From Euryarchaeota archaeon UBA125 (GTDB lineage: Archaea > Thermoplasmatota > Poseidoniia > Poseidoniales > Thalassarchaeaceae), in NCBI GenBank assembly GCA_002502625.1, contig DAPV01000030.1, forward strand, positions 8,228 to 16,260: a DNA stretch of 8,033 nucleotides. Reading direction: 5' to 3'. Shown in pieces: positions 1 to 6,260 of this stretch (the first letter of the stretch is position 1; every line of letters starts with the position of its first letter). Both the position numbers and the translations under genes were made by a program. The notes beneath the pieces were generated by a model. It was not told the origin of the DNA, made no database searches, and saw only the letters and a list, made by a program, of their open reading frames with translations.

Positions 1-590
1 CCTGGAGGACCACATAACAATACACCCTTAGGTGGTGTAATTCCAAATTCTTCAAATGCTTGTGGTTGCAAAAGTGGTAATTCAATCGCTTCTTTAAGTC
101 GCTCAATTTGTTCATCAAGACCACCCAGATCATCATAATCGACTCCGGGGGTATCAATAATTTCAGCCGCAGCAACTAAAGGATCGTGGGCATCAGAAAG
201 AACATCAATTATTGATAGACTATCTTGATTTAATGCAACACGTGTACCAGGGCGTAATTCCGCTTCTGGAAGACGACGATTTCTGGAAACTAGGAAAACG
301 GTACCATTTGAAGAACGAACAATCGCTCTATCATCGTCTAGCACATCTTGTACGTTACCAATAATGAATGGAGGGCTACGTAGGTGTCGGAGCTCTTCTT
401 CTAATCTTGAAGACCTTTTTTTTAGTTGACCAATCTCATTTTCAAGGTAAATCTTGTCTGTTAGTAAGCCTTGAGCGAACTCTCGGAGATCACGAACTTG
501 TCCATCTACTTCTTTGATATCGATTCGGTCGGAACGAGGTATTCCTTCGCCTTCTTCGTCCGGTGGACGTTCAGCCCCACTCTCTCCCAT
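1..590 (-). CDS. pan: Proteasome-activating nucleotidase (PAN), N-terminal part, cut by window edge
   Basis: This is the AAA+ unfoldase ring that feeds proteins into the archaeal 20S proteasome in the cytoplasm. I translated it by hand from the ATG at 590-588; 196 full codons are visible. Residues 1-20 are an acidic, disordered-looking tail. Residues about 24-71 are a heptad-like charged coiled coil, followed by the proline-containing turn LRSPPFIIG that leads into the OB-fold domain (about 75-130). The AAA+ module begins with VDYDDLGGLDEQIERLKEAI (150-169), then PPKGVLLCGPP, the start of the Walker A loop, where the window ends. The order coiled coil, OB fold, AAA+ separates PAN from Cdc48/VAT and Lon. 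Walker B, the arginine fingers and the C-terminal HbYX motif lie outside, so completeness cannot be judged. It is divergent from mbf1 and has a TATA-like box about 26 bases upstream of its ATG, which suggests a leaderless mRNA. Confidence 0.93.
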   Translation of the reverse strand, partial: MGESGAERPPDEEGEGIPRSDRIDIKEVDGQVRDLREFAQGLLTDKIYLENEIGQLKKRSSRLEEELRHLRSPPFIIGNVQDVLDDDRAIVRSSNGTVFLVSRNRRLPEAELRPGTRVALNQDSLSIIDVLSDAHDPLVAAAEIIDTPGVDYDDLGGLDEQIERLKEAIELPLLQPQAFEEFGITPPKGVLLCGPP

Positions 591-610
591 AGACTGTCCT
601 AAACTACTAC

Positions 611-620
611 GATTATTAAG
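611..620 (-). promoter_or_regulatory. Probable TATA box (box A) for pan
   Basis: Read on the minus strand, the sequence is CTTAATAATC. Its centre is about 26 bases upstream of the A of the pan ATG at 590. Archaeal TATA boxes typically lie 25-27 bases upstream of the transcription start, so transcription would begin at or within a base or two of the ATG. No Shine-Dalgarno-like sequence is needed or seen. The spacing is seen directly; leaderless transcription is inference. Confidence 0.6.
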
Positions 621-662
621 CCATTCAAATCAGTACACACTATTTGTCATTTCGTGACATGG

Positions 663-671
663 TTAAAATTA
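663..671 (+). promoter_or_regulatory. Possible TATA box for mbf1-tsr3
   Basis: The A/T-rich stretch TTAAAATTA is centred about 32 bases upstream of the preferred mbf1 ATG at 699, which would give a very short leader. It is weaker than the pan box and conflicts partly with the Shine-Dalgarno-like site at 684-690, which would then be upstream of or at the RNA 5' end. A further A/T stretch near 624-630 is an alternative that would give an mRNA beginning at the GTG at 654. Confidence 0.3.
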
Positions 672-683
672 GGTCGTAGACTC

Positions 684-690
684 GGAAGGT
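684..690 (+). promoter_or_regulatory. Shine-Dalgarno-like site supporting the mbf1 start at 699
   Basis: GGAAGGT lies 8 bases before the ATG at 699. It supports that ATG over the GTG at 654, as does the protein: MGSCEICG places the zinc-ribbon cysteines immediately at the N-terminus, which is usual for archaeal MBF1. Confidence 0.45.
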
Positions 691-698
691 TGAGAAAC

Positions 699-1202
699 AT
701 GGGTAGTTGCGAGATTTGTGGGTCTAGCAAAGTTGCGACTAAGCGTGCTTCTTCAAATGGACGCGATGTTTTAGCATGTGAAATATGCATGAAAGCAGCA
801 GGTCTGAAACCCAATATTACAGGTGTTTCTCTTTCGTCAAATCCAGGTAACGTCAGAGGATTTGGTGGATATGGAGGGTTGGGGCGTTCAGGCAAGGACA
901 TCATGGTTAGAGATGAAAAAGAATTAGCTCCCGATTTTGGACAACGAGTAATTGATGCTAGAAGGAAAAGGGGGATAGAACAACGTGATCTAGCACGGGC
1001 TATTTCTGAACGAATTAATATTATTCAACGTGTAGAAAAGGGGCACCATCCTGGTGATCCAGTCATTAAGAAATTAGAACGGTTTCTGGATATTGAACTA
1101 ATGATAGAGCGAAGTCCTGAAGAACAACGTAAAGTTGGACCTGGCGCAGGTAGAGCGATGACTCTAGGCGACTACATTCAAGATGCTCTACGTAAGGAAT
1201 GA
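699..1202 (+). CDS. mbf1: Multiprotein bridging factor 1 (aMBF1), zinc ribbon plus HTH
   Basis: The protein has 167 residues from the ATG at 699. An N-terminal zinc ribbon has the two knuckles CEIC (4-7) and CEIC (27-30). A glycine-rich flexible linker follows (about 47-65, GFGGYGGLGRSGK). Next comes a Cro/C1-type helix-turn-helix (about 79-131: FGQRVIDARRKRGIEQRDLARAISE, then IIQRVEKGHHPGDPVIKKLERFL). A short tail ends in LGDYIQDALRKE. This architecture is diagnostic of archaeal MBF1. The eukaryotic homologue is a transcriptional coactivator and ribosome-collision factor; the archaeal protein has been reported to bind the small ribosomal subunit, and its role in transcription is less clear. 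The gene leads a unit with tsr3, whose start lies only 4 bases after the mbf1 stop or overlaps it if an upstream ATG is used. A GTG at 654 would add 15 basic residues ahead of the zinc ribbon; I consider this unlikely. Confidence 0.93.
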   Translation: MGSCEICGSSKVATKRASSNGRDVLACEICMKAAGLKPNITGVSLSSNPGNVRGFGGYGGLGRSGKDIMVRDEKELAPDFGQRVIDARRKRGIEQRDLARAISERINIIQRVEKGHHPGDPVIKKLERFLDIELMIERSPEEQRKVGPGAGRAMTLGDYIQDALRKE

Positions 1203-1203
1203 T
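1194..1203 (+). promoter_or_regulatory. Shine-Dalgarno-like site for tsr3 inside the end of mbf1
   Basis: AAGGAATGAT spans the last codons and the stop of mbf1 and resembles the archaeal consensus AGGAGGTGAT. Its GGA ends 8 bases before the ATG at 1207. It favours 1207 over the in-frame ATGs at 1183 and 1222, and suggests coupling of tsr3 translation to mbf1. Confidence 0.4.
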
Positions 1204-1206
1204 TTC

Positions 1207-1743
1207 ATGTCAGACATTCCTATGCATATTATTCATCTTGATCAAGACGACCCAAAAAAATGTACTGCTAGAGCAATGGAGCGAGCGGGTTGTGCCATTA
1301 TTCACCATCATGTTAATCGAGCACCACGTCGAGGGTTTCTACTCGATCCTTCTGCAGGAGTTATTCTTGGTCCAGAAGATATTCCGCTTGTAGATCGAGG
1401 CGCTTCAATTGTAGGTCTAGACTGTAGTTGGAAACAATTAGAACCATCAATGGATTCTATACTACGAAATACAAAACTTAAACCTAGAACTCTTCCATTA
1501 GTCCTCCCAGCAAATCCTGTATCGTGGGGTAAGCCAGGCCGTCTTTCAACAGCAGAAGCAATGGCATTATGTGCGGCGATAATGGGTAGAATTGAACAAG
1601 CAGAACGAATACTTCGTCCTTTTCGATTTGGGAAAGAATTTCTTGAACTCAATGCTGAACCTATTGCAGAGTATCAAAAATGCAAAACCAATCAAGAAAT
1701 TGTGGAAAGACAATGGTCGTTCTTCGATCAACCTGATGATTAA
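1207..1743 (+). CDS. tsr3: 16S rRNA aminocarboxypropyltransferase Tsr3
   Basis: Tsr3 transfers the 3-amino-3-carboxypropyl group of S-adenosylmethionine onto a modified uridine in helix 31 of small-subunit rRNA, close to the P site. It acts after the Nep1 methyltransferase in organisms that have it. The 178-residue protein carries the family's landmarks in order: DPKKC (15-19), a LxP-GPED segment (46-58), GLDCSW (70-75), LPLVLPANPVSWGKPGRLSTAEA (96-118) and FRFGKEFLELNAEPIAEY (139-156). The length fits archaeal Tsr3. The usual ANPVNYG is ANPVSWG here, a mild variation. The start at 1207 is preferred because of the Shine-Dalgarno-like site just before it; starts at 1183 (overlapping mbf1 by 20 bases) and 1222 are possible. 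It follows mbf1 directly, and its stop overlaps that of convergent metG. Formerly annotated as DUF367/RLI-like. Confidence 0.93.
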   Translation: MSDIPMHIIHLDQDDPKKCTARAMERAGCAIIHHHVNRAPRRGFLLDPSAGVILGPEDIPLVDRGASIVGLDCSWKQLEPSMDSILRNTKLKPRTLPLVLPANPVSWGKPGRLSTAEAMALCAAIMGRIEQAERILRPFRFGKEFLELNAEPIAEYQKCKTNQEIVERQWSFFDQPDD

Positions 1744-3998
1744 CGGACTTCAGAACCTGGGTTAATTTTAGAATCAACTGTAAGTAAGCAGACTCCACCT
1801 TCACCGTCATCTGCAGCTAACATCATTCCTTCGGACATTACACCTCTTAGTTTGCGAGGTTTAAGATTAGCGACAAATGCGACATGAAGACCCAACATCT
1901 CATCAGGAGAATAGTAATCCTTTAAACCAGCACATACAGTTCTTCCCGACTCACTTCCATCATCAATATTGACAACGTAAAGTCTGTCAGCATCGGGATG
2001 ATCGTCAACACTGACTATTTTCCCAATTTTAATATCTACAGCCATAAATTGATCAAATTCAATGAATGTAATTCCCTCGGGCTCATTACTCACTGTACCA
2101 CCGTCTTTCTTGGGACGACTACTGCCCTTGACACTATGGGTAGAAGGACCTTCATCTTCCACATGTTCATTAGCAACATTGCCTTCTCTAGACAAAATTT
2201 GTTCTAAATCTAATCTTTCGAACAAAGGTTGAGCATCTTCTCCAGTCCATGTCATTGGAACCTGCCAATCTATTGCTGAATCCCATCCTGCTTCTGTGAC
2301 TTCCCCAGATTGACCAATCATCGACCATAATCGCTGAGCACTGAATGGAATAAATGGCTGTGTTACAATCGATAAGAAGCGAGCAATACGCCAGCCAAAA
2401 GCAAGAGTTGAGAGAGATGCTTTTCGTTCTAAATCATCATTCTCAGGAGAAAGATGTGACCAAGGGGCTGCCGCTTGAATCATTTGGTTACCATATTGTG
2501 CAGCAGACATTGCTGTTCTCAATGCTTCCTTGTATCGATGACGTTCTAGAGAGTCAGTAATTGATGAATGTAATTCTTGTAATTTATTTGAGTGTTCTGT
2601 GTTCAGAGATAGGTCATCAAATGGAATCAATGGAGATAATCCATTTTCTGATGGTAAGCGAGCTGCTAGTGTCATTATTCTATGAACGAAATTCCCATAC
2701 GCAGCAATAAGTTCAGTGTTTACTTTTTCGACAAAATCAGACCAATTGAAATCAGTATCATGAGCTTCTGGCATGTTGATAGTCAATACGTAACGCAAGG
2801 TATCAGGGTCGAATTTTTCTAAGAATGATGGAAGCCAAATTGCATGCTTTCTAGATTTACTAAATTGACCACCAGCTAGCATCAGATATTCCATCGCTGG
2901 AACATTATCTTCAAGATGCAAATCTCCAGCTTCTGGCAAACGTGGTGAATTTAGTCCATTCATTGACATATTTAAGCCCATAATTAGTGCAGGCCAAATT
3001 ACGGTGTGAAATGGAATATTGTCCTTGCCTAAGAAGTAAAGATGACGTGGAGCATTTCCTTCTTCATCAACACACCACCAATTCTTCCATGATTCGGAGC
3101 CATTAGGATGAGAAATAGCGATTTTCTCGGACCATATTTGAGCACATGTTAGGTATCCTTGAACTGCTTCAAACCATACATAAACGCACTTACCATCAAA
3201 TTGATCATCATCAAATGGTAATGGGACACCCCATTCCAAATCTCTGGTAACAGCGCGTGGTCGAAGACCCATGTCTAGCCATTGTTTTGTCATTGCTCTA
3301 ACATTATTTTTCCAGACTGGCCATCTATCTTCAGCATGCTTTTCTAGCAATGATTGGAATAAATCTAATCTATAGAATAAATGTTCAGTAGGACGTATTT
3401 CGATCTTAGCATCAGGGTTCATCTTAGATTTAGGATTGATTAATTCTGTAGCCTCATACGTAGCGCCACAGGTATCACATTGATCGCCACGAGCACCTTC
3501 TGCATTACATGTAGGGCAATTTCCTTCAACATATCTATCAGGAAGAAAACGTCCAGTACCATTTTCCCTTACTTCATAATACTGCTCCATCGTCCTCTGT
3601 TCAAAGAGACCAGCAGAATATAGGGATTTGACATTTTCTTGAACTCTTTTGATATGAGACGGATCAGAAGTTCGATTGAATAGTGCTCCGCCATATTCTA
3701 CTCCTCTAGGATCTATTTTTGGTTCCCATACACAACCTAAATCGATTAGTGCCTGAGTATTCACTGCATGAAATCTATCTACAATTTCTTGAGGAGAAAC
3801 TCCTTCTATTTCAGCAGTAACAGTAATCGGAGTCCCATGCTCATCAGAACCAGATACCATCAGCACACGATTTCCACGTGAACGTTCGAAACGGGCAGTA
3901 ATATCAGGAGGTAAGTAACAACCTGCAACATGCCCAAGATGTAATGGGCCATTTGCATATGGCCATGCCACACAAACTAGTACGTGCTCTCCGACCAT
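1740..3998 (-). CDS. metG: Methionyl-tRNA synthetase with C-terminal tRNA-binding domain
   Basis: This class I aminoacyl-tRNA synthetase charges tRNA-Met, initiator and elongator, in the cytoplasm. From the ATG at 3998 it has 752 residues. The Rossmann core carries the HIGH motif as HLGH (20-23, within YANGPLHLGH), a zinc knuckle with CPTC (161-164) and CDTC (174-177), and the KMSKS loop as FSKSR (379-383). The anticodon-binding helical domain follows (about 405-580). A polar, low-complexity linker (about 604-640) leads to an EMAPII/Arc1p-like OB-fold tRNA-binding domain (about 643-752: FDQFMAVDIKIGKI, HPDADRLYVVNID, LKPRKLRGVMSEGM). Only one cysteine quartet is present; the region of the second knuckle in double-zinc enzymes has no cysteines. 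A TTG at 4022 would add eight residues, but the ATG at 3998 puts the first beta strand (HVLVCVAWPYANG) at the usual distance from the start. It converges on tsr3 and diverges from the CNNM gene. Confidence 0.96.
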   Translation of the reverse strand: MVGEHVLVCVAWPYANGPLHLGHVAGCYLPPDITARFERSRGNRVLMVSGSDEHGTPITVTAEIEGVSPQEIVDRFHAVNTQALIDLGCVWEPKIDPRGVEYGGALFNRTSDPSHIKRVQENVKSLYSAGLFEQRTMEQYYEVRENGTGRFLPDRYVEGNCPTCNAEGARGDQCDTCGATYEATELINPKSKMNPDAKIEIRPTEHLFYRLDLFQSLLEKHAEDRWPVWKNNVRAMTKQWLDMGLRPRAVTRDLEWGVPLPFDDDQFDGKCVYVWFEAVQGYLTCAQIWSEKIAISHPNGSESWKNWWCVDEEGNAPRHLYFLGKDNIPFHTVIWPALIMGLNMSMNGLNSPRLPEAGDLHLEDNVPAMEYLMLAGGQFSKSRKHAIWLPSFLEKFDPDTLRYVLTINMPEAHDTDFNWSDFVEKVNTELIAAYGNFVHRIMTLAARLPSENGLSPLIPFDDLSLNTEHSNKLQELHSSITDSLERHRYKEALRTAMSAAQYGNQMIQAAAPWSHLSPENDDLERKASLSTLAFGWRIARFLSIVTQPFIPFSAQRLWSMIGQSGEVTEAGWDSAIDWQVPMTWTGEDAQPLFERLDLEQILSREGNVANEHVEDEGPSTHSVKGSSRPKKDGGTVSNEPEGITFIEFDQFMAVDIKIGKIVSVDDHPDADRLYVVNIDDGSESGRTVCAGLKDYYSPDEMLGLHVAFVANLKPRKLRGVMSEGMMLAADDGEGGVCLLTVDSKINPGSEVR

Positions 3999-4070
3999 AT
4001 CATACCCTGACAGAACATACAATTCAATGTGGCGTTAGGTATCCAATGTTATTCACCAATGCTTTAGACC

Positions 4071-4093
4071 TGTACCCCCTCCTTGGGAGTACA
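4071..4093. repeat. Imperfect inverted repeat in the metG/CNNM spacer
   Basis: TGTACCCCC (4071-4079) and GGGAGTACA (4085-4093) are inverted copies with one mismatch in nine, separated by five bases. The dyad is about 57 bases before the CNNM start and about 73 bases before the metG start. It could be a repressor site or a weak RNA hairpin in a long leader; no transcript data are visible. A dyad of this size can occur by chance. Confidence 0.4.
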
Positions 4094-4120
4094 CATGACA
4101 CAACTATCCATGCACTTGGA

Positions 4121-4128
4121 TCAAAATC
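4121..4128 (+). promoter_or_regulatory. Possible TATA box for the CNNM gene
   Basis: TCAAAATC in an A/T-rich stretch is centred about 26 bases upstream of the GTG at 4150, so the mRNA could be leaderless. The Shine-Dalgarno-like GGGAGTGAG at 4135-4143 argues instead for an upstream start of transcription. Both readings cannot hold for the same RNA. Confidence 0.3.
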
Positions 4129-4134
4129 ATAATT

Positions 4135-4143
4135 GGGAGTGAG
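4135..4143 (+). promoter_or_regulatory. Shine-Dalgarno-like site for the GTG start at 4150
   Basis: GGGAGTGAG ends 6 bases before the GTG and matches part of the GGAGGTGA consensus. An in-frame TAA at 4147-4149 directly precedes the GTG, so no longer start exists, and the first membrane helix begins about 19 codons downstream. Together these make GTG the only sensible start. Confidence 0.5.
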
Positions 4144-4149
4144 TCCTAA

Positions 4150-5268
4150 GTGGATGTCAATACCTTACTTGTCACAACTTCCTCTGGATCGAGCGAAGGG
4201 GATTACACTTTACTTATTCTTTATGCTACACTGGCCCTAGGTGCTTCTTTCCTATGTAGTGTTTTAGAAGCTGTTCTACTTAGTACTTCGATTTCACACG
4301 TAAAGGTACTCGAACAAAAAGGAAGTCGAGTAGCTCATCTTTGGGCTAGATTCAAGGACGAACCCGAGCGACCTCTGACTGCAATCCTTACACTGAATAC
4401 AATCGCTCACACTGTAGGGGCTCTTGGAGTAGGTGCCGAAGTTGCAGCAATGGTTGAGGGGACTGAATCAGAGGCATTGGTGATGGCCGTAGCATCTGCT
4501 GTACTTACTCTTGGTATCCTTGTGCTATCTGAGATAATTCCGAAGACACTCGGAGCCTTGTATTGGAAGAACCTCAGCGTCTTCTCAGCATACACTCTAC
4601 GAGGTCTTATCCTAATTCTTCTTCCAATTGTCATCCCAATGGAATGGATGAGAAATATGTTCCCCGCTAAGTCTGAAAGTGCAGTTACAAGAGATGAACT
4701 CGCAGCTATGGTTGAAGTCGCTGAAGATGAACAAGTCATTGAGACAGATGAAGAAGAAGCAATTCGTAATCTTCTGAGTCTTAGAGATAAATATGCAAAT
4801 GATATCATGACACCAAGAACGGTGATGTCATTTGTTCTTGTAGATGATACAGTACAGGCCGCTATGGATAAGAATCCAATAATGGTCCATGGAAGACTAC
4901 CTGTTTTCGATGGAGATACCGATTCACCGAAGGGCATGGTACTGAGAAGTGATATCTACAGAAAAGCTGCCGATAATCAAAACGATGTACTTATGAGTGA
5001 TTTAATGCGTGAAATCATACAAGTTAGAGAACATACCAATCTAGATGACTTACTCGATATTTTCCTAATGAAGAAAGAACAGTTAGCATTAGTACATGAT
5101 GAATTTGGAGGCACATTAGGCATAGTTACAATGGAAGATGTCATTGAGACTATCCTAGGAGTCGAAATTGTTGATGAGAAAGATATGGAAGGGATCGAAG
5201 AAGGAGTTGTTGGAGAAGATATGCGACAATTTGCTAAGGATAAATCAAATTTTGACGAAGATGAATGA
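4150..5268 (+). CDS. CNNM/CorB-family membrane protein (DUF21 plus CBS pair), probable Mg2+ transporter
   Basis: The protein has 372 residues. A short polar N-terminus (1-18) precedes a DUF21/CNNM transmembrane domain with hydrophobic segments at about 20-46, 76-102, 108-136 and 143-165. The family signatures are visible: small residues in helix 1 ending in LEAVLLSTS, LNTIAHTVGA (82-91) and SEIIPKTLGA (127-136). A juxtamembrane acidic helix (TRDELAAMVEVAEDEQ) leads into a CBS-domain pair (about 214-335, from DIMTPRTVM to DEFGGTLGIVTMEDVIETILG) that in relatives binds ATP-Mg. The chain ends with an acidic tail (339-372). Homologues (CNNM, bacterial and archaeal CorB/CorC, MpfA) move or sense Mg2+ in the cytoplasmic membrane, using conserved Ser, Asn and Glu residues in the helices; N83 and E128 are plausible counterparts. 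No CorC_HlyC domain follows the CBS pair. The start is GTG. Its stop abuts the stop of the convergent hydrolase gene. Confidence 0.88.
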   Translation: MDVNTLLVTTSSGSSEGDYTLLILYATLALGASFLCSVLEAVLLSTSISHVKVLEQKGSRVAHLWARFKDEPERPLTAILTLNTIAHTVGALGVGAEVAAMVEGTESEALVMAVASAVLTLGILVLSEIIPKTLGALYWKNLSVFSAYTLRGLILILLPIVIPMEWMRNMFPAKSESAVTRDELAAMVEVAEDEQVIETDEEEAIRNLLSLRDKYANDIMTPRTVMSFVLVDDTVQAAMDKNPIMVHGRLPVFDGDTDSPKGMVLRSDIYRKAADNQNDVLMSDLMREIIQVREHTNLDDLLDIFLMKKEQLALVHDEFGGTLGIVTMEDVIETILGVEIVDEKDMEGIEEGVVGEDMRQFAKDKSNFDEDE

Positions 5269-6249
5269 TTATTCTTTCATCCAACTATCATAAATCTCTG
5301 AAGCATTACCCCGATCTTGACCTCGTCCGAAATGTTTGAGATTTGGATCAATAATTATCTCCCAATCATCCCCAGCATATGGTTGAAGTAAATCTAAATG
5401 ATCTAGATCAAGAGCAATATCTTCTTTCGCCTGTAGAATTCTTACAGGTATAGACGGGACACCCCAATCTGGCACTTCAAAATTCTTCCAAACTATATCG
5501 ACATCGGGCCCATCTCTCCTAAATGCCCAATTTAGATCTAGTTGTGCAATTAATCCAGATATTGACTTCCAACCTCTAGTTCTCTGTTTGAATACCAAAG
5601 GAAATGAAGTCATTGGAGATTCGAGATAAACATGGGAAATAGGAATCGGCAAAATTGAATTTATTTCATCTGCAAATCGTAATACAAGAAATCCTCCAAT
5701 ACTGTGACCAAATAACACGATTGAATCAATTTTCGAAATATCCCAATTTCTAACTTGATGTTCTAACATCGATAAAATACGTTGCCCTGATTCGATAGCG
5801 GTCCAAATTTTCAGACCGTCAGATAATCCATGTCCTGGTAAATCAATCATTATTGCATGATATCCTGAATCGATAAATGGTTGAATTTTATATTCAGTTG
5901 AAGATGAATCTGATTGCCATCCGTGAATACCTATAATCAAAGGGGCAATATCATCATTCCATTTTTCAAAATGCACTACCAATTCATTCTTATCTGAAAG
6001 CCAATTTATTTGTTTAAATCGATTATTAGGACTTCTAATCTTTCTAATAGGGCGAACAAAATTATGAAAAATAATATATGAGATATAGCAAATAATTAAC
6101 AGAAATATTCCTAAAAAGAGAATATAATAAGAAAAATCATCTGTTAATATTAGTGAAAATATACATGATATTATTACAAATAATGAAAAATATAGAATGA
6201 ATAATGGCTTACTAGCAGGAGGATCTAATGGACCTCGAACTGATAGCAT
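5269..6249 (-). CDS. Membrane-anchored alpha/beta-fold hydrolase
   Basis: The protein has 326 residues. Two closely spaced hydrophobic helices at about 16-36 and 41-62 anchor it in the membrane as a hairpin, and a basic stretch (RPIRKIR, 66-72) follows. An alpha/beta hydrolase domain then runs to the end: the oxyanion-type motif IGIHGW (106-111), the strand-turn IMIDLPGHGLSDG (133-145), the nucleophile elbow GHSIGG with S183, an acid candidate at D277 (QAKEDIALD) and the catalytic histidine candidate H306 (NLKHFGRG). A complete Ser-Asp-His triad is therefore plausible. The substrate is unknown; relatives of this type include lysophospholipases and other serine esterases, so a lipid ester is a reasonable guess only. 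It is the last gene of a minus-strand set, 11 bases after the RDD-like gene. The part encoding the helices is extremely A/T-rich (about 17% GC over 6061-6180). Confidence 0.82.
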   Translation of the reverse strand: MLSVRGPLDPPASKPLFILYFSLFVIISCIFSLILTDDFSYYILFLGIFLLIICYISYIIFHNFVRPIRKIRSPNNRFKQINWLSDKNELVVHFEKWNDDIAPLIIGIHGWQSDSSSTEYKIQPFIDSGYHAIMIDLPGHGLSDGLKIWTAIESGQRILSMLEHQVRNWDISKIDSIVLFGHSIGGFLVLRFADEINSILPIPISHVYLESPMTSFPLVFKQRTRGWKSISGLIAQLDLNWAFRRDGPDVDIVWKNFEVPDWGVPSIPVRILQAKEDIALDLDHLDLLQPYAGDDWEIIIDPNLKHFGRGQDRGNASEIYDSWMKE

Positions 6250-6260
6250 CTAAACCGCCA

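Larger units (their letters stand above)
591..698. other. Divergent promoter region between pan and mbf1
   Basis: These 108 bases separate two genes pointing away from each other and must hold both promoters. The minus-strand promoter is the clearer one (separate entry). On the plus strand an A/T-rich stretch lies close to the mbf1 start. I see no strong palindrome or operator repeat. A GTG at 654 opens the mbf1 frame earlier, so part of this spacer could be coding if that start were used. Confidence 0.7.
3999..4149. other. Divergent intergenic region between metG and the CNNM gene
   Basis: This 151-base spacer is the longest in the window and must hold both outward promoters. It contains an imperfect palindrome (4071-4093), two copies of TTGGGAGT 50 bases apart (4083-4090 and 4133-4140), and an A-rich stretch at 4120-4134 suitable as a box A for the plus-strand gene. 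For metG the A/T content around 4015-4030 is only weakly TATA-like. Confidence 0.6.

Noticed and set aside
654..698. GTG-initiated N-terminal extension of mbf1 (15 residues)
   Set aside because: The ATG at 699 has a Shine-Dalgarno-like site and places the zinc-ribbon cysteines at the very N-terminus as in other archaeal MBF1 proteins; the extension has no recognisable content.
647..904. Minus-strand frame of 85 residues opposite mbf1, proline-rich start
   Set aside because: It is explained as the reverse of the zinc ribbon and glycine-rich linker codons of mbf1.
1183..1206. Longer tsr3 start overlapping mbf1 by 20 bases
   Set aside because: The ATG at 1207 has a better-placed ribosome-binding sequence and already leaves enough residues before the first core strand; the longer form cannot be excluded.
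1308..1652. Minus-strand open frame of 114 residues opposite tsr3
   Set aside because: It is antisense to conserved Tsr3 motifs, and its product shows no recognisable features.
3999..4022. TTG-initiated extension of metG
   Set aside because: The eight added residues precede the usual MetRS N-terminus, and an ATG is available at 3998.
4407..4937. Minus-strand open frame of 176 residues opposite the CNNM gene
   Set aside because: It lies wholly antisense to a gene with clear domains, and its Ser/Arg/Ile-rich translation has no domain character.
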